Source: Frankiales bacterium
GTDB taxonomy: Bacteria > Actinomycetota > Actinomycetes > Mycobacteriales > SCTD01
Direction: 5' to 3'
Length of the DNA: 21,239 nt
Assembly (NCBI GenBank): GCA_025965755.1
Contig: JAOPWI010000039.1
Span: 1-21,239, forward strand
Under the pieces are notes generated by a model. That model was not told the DNA's origin. It made no database searches and was given only the letters and a program-made list of their open reading frames with translations. Positions within the stretch are counted from its first letter, which is position 1. Every line of letters starts with the position of its first letter. A program made the position numbers and the translations under genes. Below are positions 13,556-20,665 of this stretch, piece after piece.

Positions 13556-14926
13556 TCAGCCGTCTGCGAGCGGGCGGCTGCTCCCGGCCGCGGCATCGGC
13601 GAGCCCGTGAAGATCCGCGCGGGCACGAACCTTTACCCGCTCGGTACCGCGGGCCTGGCCCAGGCGCCGCTCCTCTCGGTCGATGGCGAGCCACCCGTCC
13701 CACTCGACCGGCCGCAGACCTCGAGCGGCCAGCAGCACCGGGACGGTTCGATCGGTCCGCGGTGGAGGCAGGATCGGTAGATCCTCGAGGATCCGTTCCA
13801 CCACCTGAAGGGCGTCCAGCTTGTTCGTCCCGATGACCCCGCTCGGTCCGCGGCGGACCCAGCCGGTGGCGTACTCGCCAGGTGATACCGACCCGTCCCG
13901 CTGCACCCGGCCGTCGATGTTCGGGATGGTTGCGGTCTCGGCCTCGAACGGTGCACCCGCGATGGGGCGACCCTGGTAGCCGATCGCGGACACCACGACT
14001 TGGGCCGGCAGCACACGGGAGACCGCCGCCGAGCCCGCTGCTGGTTGCAGCCGTAGTCCCTCGACTCGCGACGTGCCCAGCACCTCGGTCGGGATCAGGC
14101 CGAAGTGCAGATGCGCCGTGCGCCGGGCGCCGCGGAGGGGCCGGCGCGCCCACTCACCGAGCAGGCGGAGGTTGCGCTGCGCGACGGGCGTCGCGCCGTC
14201 GGCGGCCGCCGCGTCGAGTTCGGCGGGCGTCGCGTGCACCACGAGGTCGACGTCGTCGAGGGCATCGAGGTCGCGCAGTTCTTTCGTCGTGAACTTGGCC
14301 TGCGCAGGTGTCCCACGCGCGACCAGATGCACCTCGGAGAGCTGCGCCTGTCGCAGCGAGTCAACAACGTCGTCCGGCACGTCGGTGAGGCGCAGGTCGG
14401 TGCACCCGCCGAGGAGCATCCGGACGAGGTCGAGGGCCACGTTGCCGGCGCCCACCACGATGGCGGCTCGCGCGCCTGCCAAGGGCGTCATCGCCGGCTC
14501 GTCGGGGTGCGCGTTGTACCAGGCGACCAGCCGGCTCGAGGCAAAGGAGCCCGGGAGCTCCTCGCCCGGAATGCAGAGACGTCGACTCCTGCTCGCGCCG
14601 GTGGCGTACACCACGGCGTGGTAGGCCTCGCGGAGTTCGTCCACCGTGACGCTGTTCCCGACTTCGGTCCCGACTTCGGCATTGCCGATGAACCGGATCC
14701 CTGGGCGGCCGAGCACGGGCTCCAGGGTCGCCACCAGGCTTTTCATCTTCAGGTGGTCCGGGGCGACGCCGTAGCGGAGCAGGCCGTACGGGCACGGCAG
14801 GCGGTCCAGGATGTCGACAGAGGTCCCGCCTCGCCGGCTCAACTCGTCAGCGACGTACAGCCCTGAGGGGCCGGCCCCGACGACGGCCACGCGCAGGCGC
14901 TCCCCGGCGACTCGCAGATCCTCCAC
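13556..14926 (-). CDS. fprA: NADPH:ferredoxin reductase (adrenodoxin-reductase/FprA type)
   Basis: The 456-residue flavoprotein moves electrons from NADPH through FAD to a ferredoxin. It has the FAD-binding motif VVGAGPSGLYVADEL (15-29), the family segment CPYGLLRYGVAPDHLKMK, the NADPH-binding motif VVGAGNVALDLVRML, and the C-terminal signature GYATGWVRRGPSGVIGTNK (with minor changes). Its length equals that of mycobacterial FprA. The GTG start lies 7 bases after the ferredoxin stop, so the two are co-transcribed as an electron-transfer pair. No ribosome site is obvious at this GTG; a second GTG 12 codons later would begin just before the FAD motif. Such pairs usually feed a cytochrome P450 or other oxygenase, not present in the window. 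Confidence 0.92.
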   Translation of the reverse strand: MEDLRVAGERLRVAVVGAGPSGLYVADELSRRGGTSVDILDRLPCPYGLLRYGVAPDHLKMKSLVATLEPVLGRPGIRFIGNAEVGTEVGNSVTVDELREAYHAVVYATGASRSRRLCIPGEELPGSFASSRLVAWYNAHPDEPAMTPLAGARAAIVVGAGNVALDLVRMLLGGCTDLRLTDVPDDVVDSLRQAQLSEVHLVARGTPAQAKFTTKELRDLDALDDVDLVVHATPAELDAAAADGATPVAQRNLRLLGEWARRPLRGARRTAHLHFGLIPTEVLGTSRVEGLRLQPAAGSAAVSRVLPAQVVVSAIGYQGRPIAGAPFEAETATIPNIDGRVQRDGSVSPGEYATGWVRRGPSGVIGTNKLDALQVVERILEDLPILPPPRTDRTVPVLLAARGLRPVEWDGWLAIDREERRLGQARGTERVKVRARADLHGLADAAAGSSRPLADG

Positions 14927-14933
14927 CGGGGCC

Positions 14934-15236
14934 CTACGCCGGCTCGGGAAGACAGTCGCGGTCCGTGAGGTCGGCGGAGCGCGCGCCCCCCAGAGGCCCG
15001 AGCCCAGCGAAGAAGGCGGCGTTGGCGGCGATGTGGGCCGTCTCCGGCTCGGGGACCTCCACGTCCAAGTGGATGGCTTCGACGGGGCAGACCGCCTCGC
15101 AGGCGCCGCAGTCGATGCACTCCGCGGGGTGGATGTACATCTTGCGGGCGCCTTCGTAGATGCAGTCGACGGGACAAACGTCGACGCAGCTCCGCTCCTT
15201 GACGTCCAGACACGGCGAGCCGATCACGTAGGCCAC
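14934..15236 (-). CDS. fdxA: 7Fe ferredoxin ([3Fe-4S][4Fe-4S], FdxA type)
   Basis: From GTG 15236 the product has 100 residues and the cysteine pattern of seven-iron ferredoxins. Cys9, Cys17 and Cys50 should hold the 3Fe cluster and Cys21, Cys40, Cys43 and Cys46 the 4Fe cluster; both C-P motifs (21-22, 50-51) are present, with an extra Cys25. The family N-terminus AYVIGSPC confirms the start, as does a GGAGG ribosome site about 7 bases upstream; the frame is open further but not conserved. It carries one-electron equivalents from the reductase encoded downstream. A perfect 16-bp palindrome 36 bases upstream marks its promoter. Confidence 0.95.
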   Translation of the reverse strand: MAYVIGSPCLDVKERSCVDVCPVDCIYEGARKMYIHPAECIDCGACEAVCPVEAIHLDVEVPEPETAHIAANAAFFAGLGPLGGARSADLTDRDCLPEPA

Positions 15237-15271
15237 GAGACACCTCCGATGGGAGTGTGCACGGTAACATG

Positions 15272-15287
15272 CGCTTGTATACAAGCG
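15272..15287. promoter_or_regulatory. Perfect 16-bp palindromic operator CGCTTGTATACAAGCG
   Basis: The sequence equals its own reverse complement over 16 bases and lies 36 bases before the ferredoxin start. The TTGTATACAA core resembles operators of GntR-family (FadR-subfamily) repressors. A related element is found before the lyase gene at 15702. No GntR gene lies in the window. Confidence 0.7.
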
Positions 15288-15660
15288 TAGACGGAGATCC
15301 CCGGACGGTCAGCGGCCACCGGGTCGCCCGCTGATCGTCGTGTCTGCGGGCCGGGGCACGTCCGTCGCCGGCACAGTGCCGCCCGGCGTGCCAGCTGACG
15401 CCGGTTCCAGCGTGGCCCGCACGGGCTCTGTCGTGCGGCAGGGTCGGGGGCGCGCCCCGCCTCGTGGTCGCGGAGTGCGCCCGGCTGAGGCGCGCGGCGT
15501 CACCGACGCGACCGGGACCGCGTCCCGCTGAAAGCGGCGTCGTCGCGTCTCTCGCGTGACCTACGCCTTCAGGAGGCGCCGCTCACCCCACCGCGAACAG
15601 CTGAATGGCGAGGATCTGCATCCCTGCAACTGTCGCCGCCGCCGGCGTCATACGACTCAC
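15288..15660. other. Long non-coding spacer between divergent ferredoxin and lyase operons
   Basis: Apart from a small hairpin (CGGGAC-cgc-GTCCCG, around 15510-15530) I see no gene or RNA. The open frame at 15340-15531 encodes only Arg/Gly/Ala/Pro-rich sequence. A 22-codon minus-strand frame ending at 15583 (MTPAAATVAG...) is hydrophobic but has no ribosome site. The spacer may once have held a regulator or oxygenase gene. Confidence 0.4.
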
Positions 15661-15662
15661 CG

Positions 15663-15713
15663 TTGACAGTCCCCAGCGGGGAGTGCATGGTACCGCATAC
15701 GGCTGTACACAGC
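15663..15713 (+). promoter_or_regulatory. Sigma70-type promoter with downstream operator for the lyase operon
   Basis: A perfect -35 TTGACA (15663-15668) is followed after 17 bases by CATGGT (15686-15691), a fair -10. The imperfect palindrome GCTGT-ac-ACAGC (15702-15713) then covers the first transcribed bases, a typical repressor position. Its TGTACACA core matches the TGTATACA core of the ferredoxin operator except at one base. Confidence 0.55.
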
Positions 15714-15733
15714 AGTCGGGGATGGGGTGCGGA

Positions 15734-16750
15734 ATGCGGCATGCACGGTCAGAGGCGCGCGAGTGGGCGCGCACACACTTGAAGGGTGTCTGCAACGTGC
15801 TGATGCCTTCCTTCAGCGCGGACTTCGTATCTCTCAATGAGGGCGCCATCAGGCACGACGTCCGGCGGGCGAAGGAACTTGGCTTCTGGGGCAGCCTGGT
15901 CGTCTCGGAGTGCGGAACGACCGTGCCGGAGTACCTGGAATTCATGGAGATCGCCGCCGACGAGGCCGGGCCGGACTTCCACCTCGTCGTGCAGGCGAGC
16001 TTCGACACGCTCGAGCAGTCGACGTACGTGTGCAAGGCCTCGGAGTCGATCGGTGCGTCACTGGTGCTGCCCTCGTATCCGGTGGCCTTCTATCCGCGTA
16101 CCCACGAGGACATCGTCGGTTACACCCAGGAGATCCTCCGCAGCACCGCGCTCGGGGTCGTCCTCTTCTCGGTGCACCAGTGGGGTTTCGGCCGCATCCA
16201 CCCGTCCGACCTCCATATCGATTCCATCGTGGAGCTTGCCAAGGAGCCGAACGCGGTCGCCGTGAAGGCGGAGGGTGGCCCCCCTGGCAACGGGGCCATC
16301 GCTGAGGTGCTGCGCCGTTGCGGGGACGATTTGCTGATCTCCGACCCCCGGGAGTGGAACTCGCCGGGATGGGTCTCCTGGTTCGGCATGCCGTGGATGG
16401 GGACCAGCAACTTCGAGTGCTATGGCTCCGCCGTGCCGACCTACTTCCAGGCCATGCATGAAGGCCGGTGGGAGGAGGCGATGGAGATTTATTGGCGCAT
16501 CCACCCGGTCCGACAGGCTCGGCTCAAGGACATGCAGTCCTTCGCCGGCTCGGGCACCATCAACCGGCTCAGCTGGAAATACATGTCCTGGCTGAACGGA
16601 TTCAACGGCGGAGCCGTACGCATGCCGTCCATGCGTTTGAACCCCGAACAAGCCGCCGGCATGGCTTCCGCCATGAAGGCGGCCGGCGTGATCGCCCCCG
16701 ACGCCGAGACAGACATCGGCCTGTTCATGACCGGACGCAATCCCCGCTGA
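15734..16750 (+). CDS. Atypical DHDPS/N-acetylneuraminate-lyase-family protein
   Basis: The product has 338 residues from ATG 15734 (MRHARSEAREW); ATG 15722 is four codons longer. It has the DapA-type TIM-barrel pattern: GTT at 61-63 (in the place of GTTGE), PSYP (113-116, in the place of the TPYY segment) and Lys178 in AVKAEGG, the expected Schiff-base lysine. The tyrosine normally found in the ILYNVPxR segment is Phe145 (VLFSVHQW), and the arginine of that segment is Trp150. It should therefore still form a Schiff base with a 2-oxo acid, but it is unlikely to be the lysine-pathway enzyme DapA. It is first in an operon with a cyclodeaminase-family gene and an importer, so a catabolic aldolase or dehydratase role is most likely. 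Confidence 0.8.
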   Translation: MRHARSEAREWARTHLKGVCNVLMPSFSADFVSLNEGAIRHDVRRAKELGFWGSLVVSECGTTVPEYLEFMEIAADEAGPDFHLVVQASFDTLEQSTYVCKASESIGASLVLPSYPVAFYPRTHEDIVGYTQEILRSTALGVVLFSVHQWGFGRIHPSDLHIDSIVELAKEPNAVAVKAEGGPPGNGAIAEVLRRCGDDLLISDPREWNSPGWVSWFGMPWMGTSNFECYGSAVPTYFQAMHEGRWEEAMEIYWRIHPVRQARLKDMQSFAGSGTINRLSWKYMSWLNGFNGGAVRMPSMRLNPEQAAGMASAMKAAGVIAPDAETDIGLFMTGRNPR

Positions 16751-16793
16751 CGCCCACGAACCCGGCATGCGACGCGTCGGGAGGAGGTACCAC

Positions 16794-17780
16794 ATGCAGG
16801 TCGTGACCGATGCCGTCGCGCGCAGCGTGCTCACTGAGCAGCTCGCCATCGACGCTGTGCGCTCCGCGCTGGAGGAAGAGTGGGCCGGCACGGCGGTGGT
16901 GCCTGCGCGCACCACCGTGGAGAACCCCGCCAGCCGGGATTGGTTCCGCTCGATGCCGGGCGTCCTGGGCGGAGCCGGCTACATGGGCACCAAGCTGATG
17001 TACTCGCTCAGCGGCCAGGGGGTCAGCTACGTCATCGTGCTGGTGCCCCTGGAGGGAGGCGCCCGAGGCAGGACCGTCCTGCTCGACGCCAACTGGATCA
17101 CTCTCATGCGCACCGCGGCGACGGCGGCGGTAGCCACCGACCTGCTGGCACCCGCCGACGTCGACAAGATGGCCGTCATCGGGACGGGGTCCCAAGCCCG
17201 AGCCGTCCTCGACGCCCTGTGCACTGTTCGCGATCCCCGCCGCATCGAGGTGTACAGCCGCACGCCGGGCAACCGCGAGGCGTTCGCGGAGGCGGCCCGT
17301 GCCCGCTGGGGTGACCGGGTGACGGCTGGCGCCAGCCTGGAGGCCGCGCTGCGCGGCGCCCAGCTCGTGGGGTCGGCCATACGCGCCGGTGACACGCCCA
17401 TCCTGTTCCCCGGCCTGTTCGACGGCGCAGGGCCCGTCCATGTCAATGCGTTGAGCTCGGTGCGTCCCGACGCCCGCGAACTCGACGCGACGCTCTGGTC
17501 GGCGGCGGACATGGTCGTCGTCGACCACCTGGAGGACGTCCTCACCTCCGGCGACGCGCGGGCCGCACTTCAGGCGAAGACGATCACGGTAGAGGAGATC
17601 GTTCCTCTTTCCGCGCTCAGAGCGAGGAGCCGAGGCGAGGCCCGGCTGACGCTCTACAAGTCCGTCGGCTCGGCCCTGCAGGACGTCAGCGTCGCAGCCG
17701 CCGTCTATGAGCTGGCCCACGCGGGCGGCCACGTCCTCACCGGCCCAGACCTACCTCAGATGCGCGCGTTTGCGCCCTGA
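16794..17780 (+). CDS. Ornithine cyclodeaminase/mu-crystallin-family protein
   Basis: The 328-residue protein starts at ATG 16794, eight bases after a GGGAGGAGG ribosome site; the frame is open from 16767 but without support. It shows GTKLMY with Lys67, LMRTAATAAVATDLLA (104-118, with Arg106) and the Rossmann motif VIGTGSQARAVLDAL (128-142), and it ends with the family signature YKSVGSALQDVSVAAAVYELA. The family reduces or forms cyclic imines and imino acids with NAD(P) (ornithine cyclodeaminase, ketimine reductase, pyrroline-2-carboxylate reductase, some amino-acid dehydrogenases). The exact substrate cannot be read. It lies 43 bases after the lyase gene, so the two probably act in sequence on a nitrogenous compound brought in by the transporter encoded next. 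Confidence 0.88.
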   Translation: MQVVTDAVARSVLTEQLAIDAVRSALEEEWAGTAVVPARTTVENPASRDWFRSMPGVLGGAGYMGTKLMYSLSGQGVSYVIVLVPLEGGARGRTVLLDANWITLMRTAATAAVATDLLAPADVDKMAVIGTGSQARAVLDALCTVRDPRRIEVYSRTPGNREAFAEAARARWGDRVTAGASLEAALRGAQLVGSAIRAGDTPILFPGLFDGAGPVHVNALSSVRPDARELDATLWSAADMVVVDHLEDVLTSGDARAALQAKTITVEEIVPLSALRARSRGEARLTLYKSVGSALQDVSVAAAVYELAHAGGHVLTGPDLPQMRAFAP

Positions 17781-17840
17781 GCTTCAGCTCGACCCGCGCG
17801 TCGTCAGCCAGTCGGTATCACCTCACAAAGGAGCGAGCGC

Positions 17841-18914
17841 ATGGTTCAGGTCTTGAAGCCATCCGTCGGACGCAGTCCGCGGTGCCGCCAGCGGGTCACG
17901 GGCGGACTCATCCTCGTCTTGGCCGTGGTTCTCGCCGCCTGCGGCTCATCACCGCCGAGCGAAAAGGCCATCAGCGCCGGAGCTGATCTGGCCGTTCAGA
18001 CAGGTACGCCGGAGTCGCCGAAGGTCCGCGTAGGAGTCTCCGTCGCCGACTCGGCCTACCTGCCCCTGTACATGTGCGTCCGGTACACGTGCGCCAAGCA
18101 CGGCATCGAGATGGAGCTCAACACCTTCCAGGGCGACGCCGAGGTCAACCAGGCGCTCATCGGGGGGGCCGTCGACTTCAACGTGCAGTCGCTGTCCGGC
18201 ATGCTCGGCGCCCGAGCCGCGGGCGCGAAGGTGAAGGCGTTCTTCGGCGGAATGAACCAGGCCGACTTCGCCTGGGTCGCCAACCCCAAGATCAAGTCTT
18301 GGGACGACCTTCGCGGCAAGAGCATCGGCGTCACGACCTACGGGTCGCTGACCGACTCTCTGACGCGCTACACCCTGAACAAGCAGGGCGTGACACCGGA
18401 GAAGGACGTCCGGATCGTGCAGGCCGGCGGTTCACCGACCTCCTGGCCCACCATCCGAGCCGGCGCTCTCGACGCCGGCATTCTGTCGATCAACTTCTGG
18501 CTGCAGGCGAAGTCGGAGGGATTCACGATCCTGGGTTACCAGAAGGACATGGTGGCGCCGACCTGGCCGAAGGAGGTCTTCGCCGCACCCGAGGCGTGGC
18601 TGCAGAAGAACCCCAACACGGCGACAGCCGTGCTGCGTGGGTTCTCCGACGCGGTGACCTTGCTCAAGAACGACAAGGAGAAGGCCACGGCCACGCTTGT
18701 CGACGAACTCAAGTACAAGAGCCCGGAACGCGCCGCCGCCGTCTACGACGTCATCGCGCCGGAGTTCCATGCCGACGGACGCATCCCCGTCGAAGCCATG
18801 GATGTGTTCTGGAAGATCCAGCAGGATCTGGACGTCGTCGAGGGGCCGCTCGAGGATGACGAATACCTGGACTCGCGCTGGATCGACTCCTACAAGGAGT
18901 GGGCTCCGAAGTAA
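17841..18914 (+). CDS. NitT/TauT-type ABC substrate-binding lipoprotein
   Basis: The 357-residue protein has a signal peptide ending in the lipobox LAAC with lipidated Cys34. An NMT1/THI5/SsuA-like periplasmic-binding fold follows: VRVGVSVADSAYLPLYMC at the first strand, GDAEVNQALIGGAVDFNVQS, WDDLRGKSIGVTTYGS at the hinge, and IRAGALDAGILS. This class binds small organic molecules such as sulfonates, pyrimidines, phthalate or urea derivatives; the ligand is not evident. An AAAGGAG ribosome site lies 8 bases before ATG 17841. Upstream by 60 bases is the cyclodeaminase-family gene, and downstream the ATPase and two permeases complete the importer. Confidence 0.9.
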   Translation: MVQVLKPSVGRSPRCRQRVTGGLILVLAVVLAACGSSPPSEKAISAGADLAVQTGTPESPKVRVGVSVADSAYLPLYMCVRYTCAKHGIEMELNTFQGDAEVNQALIGGAVDFNVQSLSGMLGARAAGAKVKAFFGGMNQADFAWVANPKIKSWDDLRGKSIGVTTYGSLTDSLTRYTLNKQGVTPEKDVRIVQAGGSPTSWPTIRAGALDAGILSINFWLQAKSEGFTILGYQKDMVAPTWPKEVFAAPEAWLQKNPNTATAVLRGFSDAVTLLKNDKEKATATLVDELKYKSPERAAAVYDVIAPEFHADGRIPVEAMDVFWKIQQDLDVVEGPLEDDEYLDSRWIDSYKEWAPK

Positions 18915-18994
18915 GGCGCGAGTTCACGCGCGGCTCTCTCTTCCCCGGACGGCACAAGCCGCTCCCGGAAACCAACCACGGGCGTGGAGGAAGT

Positions 18995-19795
18995 GTGTCC
19001 GAACTCCGAGTTGAGAACGTCTGCCTGCGCTATGAGTCGCCCGACAGAGAGTCGTTCCTGGCGGTTGACAACGTCAGCCTCACGGTTCAAGACGGCGAAT
19101 TCGTGGCCATCGTCGGTCCCAGCGGCTGCGGCAAGAGCAGCCTGCTGTTCATGGTGAACGGCATTGCCAAGCGCACCAGCGGTGTCATCCGGCTGGGCTC
19201 GGCGGTCGTTGCGGGACCGTCGCCGTCACGGGCGCTGGTCTTCCAGGAGTTCGCCCTGCTGCCTTGGCGGTCGATCATCCGCAACGTCGAGTTCGGACTC
19301 GAGCTGATGGGCGTGGACAAGTCCCGGCGCCGTGAAGTCGCCATGACCAACCTGGCCCTGGTGGGCCTGGCTCAGTTCGAGAACCACCTTCCACACCAGC
19401 TGTCCGGCGGCATGCGACAGCGCGTGGGCATTGCCCGCGCGCTGTCCGTGCAGCCCGACATTCTGCTTATGGACGAGCCGTTCGGCGCGCTCGACGCGCA
19501 GACCAGGCAGGTCATGGGCACGGAGCTCCTTCGCATCTGGGAGCGCTCGCGAACCAAGATCATATTCGTCACCCATGACATCGACGAGGCCATCTACCTT
19601 GCGGACCGAATCATCATCATGAGCGCCAGCCCGGGCAGGATCATCGACGAGATCGAGGTGAATCTGCCTCGGCCCCGCGTTGGTCTCACGCGCAGTGACC
19701 CTCGCTTCGCCAAGCTCCACGACCGAATCTGGAAGGTGCTCGAGTCCGAAGTCCAGGAGTCGCTTGCCCGCCAGTTCGCGTCGAATGGGAAGTGA
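18995..19795 (+). CDS. NitT/TauT-type ABC transporter ATPase
   Basis: The 266-residue importer ATPase has Walker A GPSGCGKSS (41-49), Q-loop VFQEFALLPW, signature LSGGMRQRVGIARAL, Walker B LLMDEPFGALD and H-loop VTHDIDEA. The FQEFALLPWRSIIRNVEFGLE segment is typical of the SsuB/TauB/NrtD group. I chose the GTG at 18995 because GGAGGAA lies just before it and because VSELRVENV starts the fold; the frame is open from 18899 without conserved sequence. It couples with the two permeases that follow at once (6-base gap to the first). Confidence 0.93.
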   Translation: MSELRVENVCLRYESPDRESFLAVDNVSLTVQDGEFVAIVGPSGCGKSSLLFMVNGIAKRTSGVIRLGSAVVAGPSPSRALVFQEFALLPWRSIIRNVEFGLELMGVDKSRRREVAMTNLALVGLAQFENHLPHQLSGGMRQRVGIARALSVQPDILLMDEPFGALDAQTRQVMGTELLRIWERSRTKIIFVTHDIDEAIYLADRIIIMSASPGRIIDEIEVNLPRPRVGLTRSDPRFAKLHDRIWKVLESEVQESLARQFASNGK

Positions 19796-19801
19796 CGCCG
19801 C

Positions 19802-20665
19802 ATGATCTCGCCTGCGCCAACCGGCATTCATGAGACGGTCGCCGTCGAGAAGCCGCCTCCAGGCGCCCCGCCGGGGGCGCACACCCGTCGGCGCGCCGCC
19901 TGGCGGCGAAGTGTGCGGCTGCGGACAGGGGCGACGTCCGTCGGGGTCTTCTCGTTGCTGTGGCAGCTGAACGAGTGGCTCGGTCCGCTGGACCCCACCC
20001 TGGTGGCGAGCCCACGGCTCGTCCTGGGAGCCCTGCCTGAGGTGCTGGGCGACGGGTTGCTGAGCCAGCATGGTCCGGCGACCGTCTACGCCCTCGTCGC
20101 CGGCTTCATGCCGGCGGTCGCCGTCGGCATCCTGATCGGTGCGGTCGTCGGCTACTCCCGCCGGCTGACCTACCTGTTCGAGCCGCTCATCATGGCCTTC
20201 TACGTGACGCCGCGTATTGCCTTCATCCCGATTCTCATCATGTGGCTGGGCATCGGCGTGTCGTCGCGAGTGGCGATCGTGTTTCTCAGCGCGGTCTTCC
20301 CCGTGCTCATGAACTCGTTGACCGGGGTGCAGACCGTGGACCGGTTGTGGTTGCGTTCCGGCGCCGCCTTCGGGGCGACGCGGATGCAGGCGATTCGCCT
20401 CGTCGTGATTCCGGGAGCGCTGTCCAGCATCATGGCCGGCGTCCGGCTTGGGTTCGGTCGCGCCCTGATCGGCGTCATCGTCGCAGAGATGTACGTCTCG
20501 ACCGCCGGCATCGGCAAGCTCATCCGGCTCTACCAGAACAGCGTGCGCGTCGACGCGTTGTTCGTCGTCATCACGGCAGTGACCATTTTCGGACTGCTCG
20601 GCATTTCGCTGCTGCGCCGTGTGGAGCGCCGCGTTTCACCTTGGCAGGAGGGCATGCGGTGGTAG
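19802..20665 (+). CDS. ABC importer permease 1 (BPD_transp_1, NitT/TauT type)
   Basis: The 287-residue protein has a charged N-terminal tail (about 1-40) and about six membrane segments. The coupling loop, SGAAFGATRMQAIRLVVIPGALSSIMAGVRLGFGRALIGVIVAEM, carries the EAA-type motif that contacts the ATPase. IAFIPILIMWLGIG is the segment typical of SsuC/TauC permeases. It begins 6 bases after the ATPase stop and overlaps permease 2 by 7 bases, so both permeases are translated together and probably form a heterodimer. Confidence 0.92.
   Translation: MISPAPTGIHETVAVEKPPPGAPPGAHTRRRAAWRRSVRLRTGATSVGVFSLLWQLNEWLGPLDPTLVASPRLVLGALPEVLGDGLLSQHGPATVYALVAGFMPAVAVGILIGAVVGYSRRLTYLFEPLIMAFYVTPRIAFIPILIMWLGIGVSSRVAIVFLSAVFPVLMNSLTGVQTVDRLWLRSGAAFGATRMQAIRLVVIPGALSSIMAGVRLGFGRALIGVIVAEMYVSTAGIGKLIRLYQNSVRVDALFVVITAVTIFGLLGISLLRRVERRVSPWQEGMRW

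Noticed and set aside
12675..14153. 492-codon minus-strand frame running under the kinase and reductase genes
   Set aside because: It is a shadow of two well-supported genes in other frames.
15340..15531. 63-codon plus-strand ORF in the divergent spacer
   Set aside because: It is Arg/Gly/Ala/Pro-rich without a ribosome site or domain.
15605..15733. Upstream start for the lyase gene
   Set aside because: The extension covers the TTGACA promoter and the operator and has no ribosome site.
17027..17545. 172-codon minus-strand frame
   Set aside because: It is antisense to the cyclodeaminase-family gene and has a Ser/Arg/Thr-rich shadow composition.
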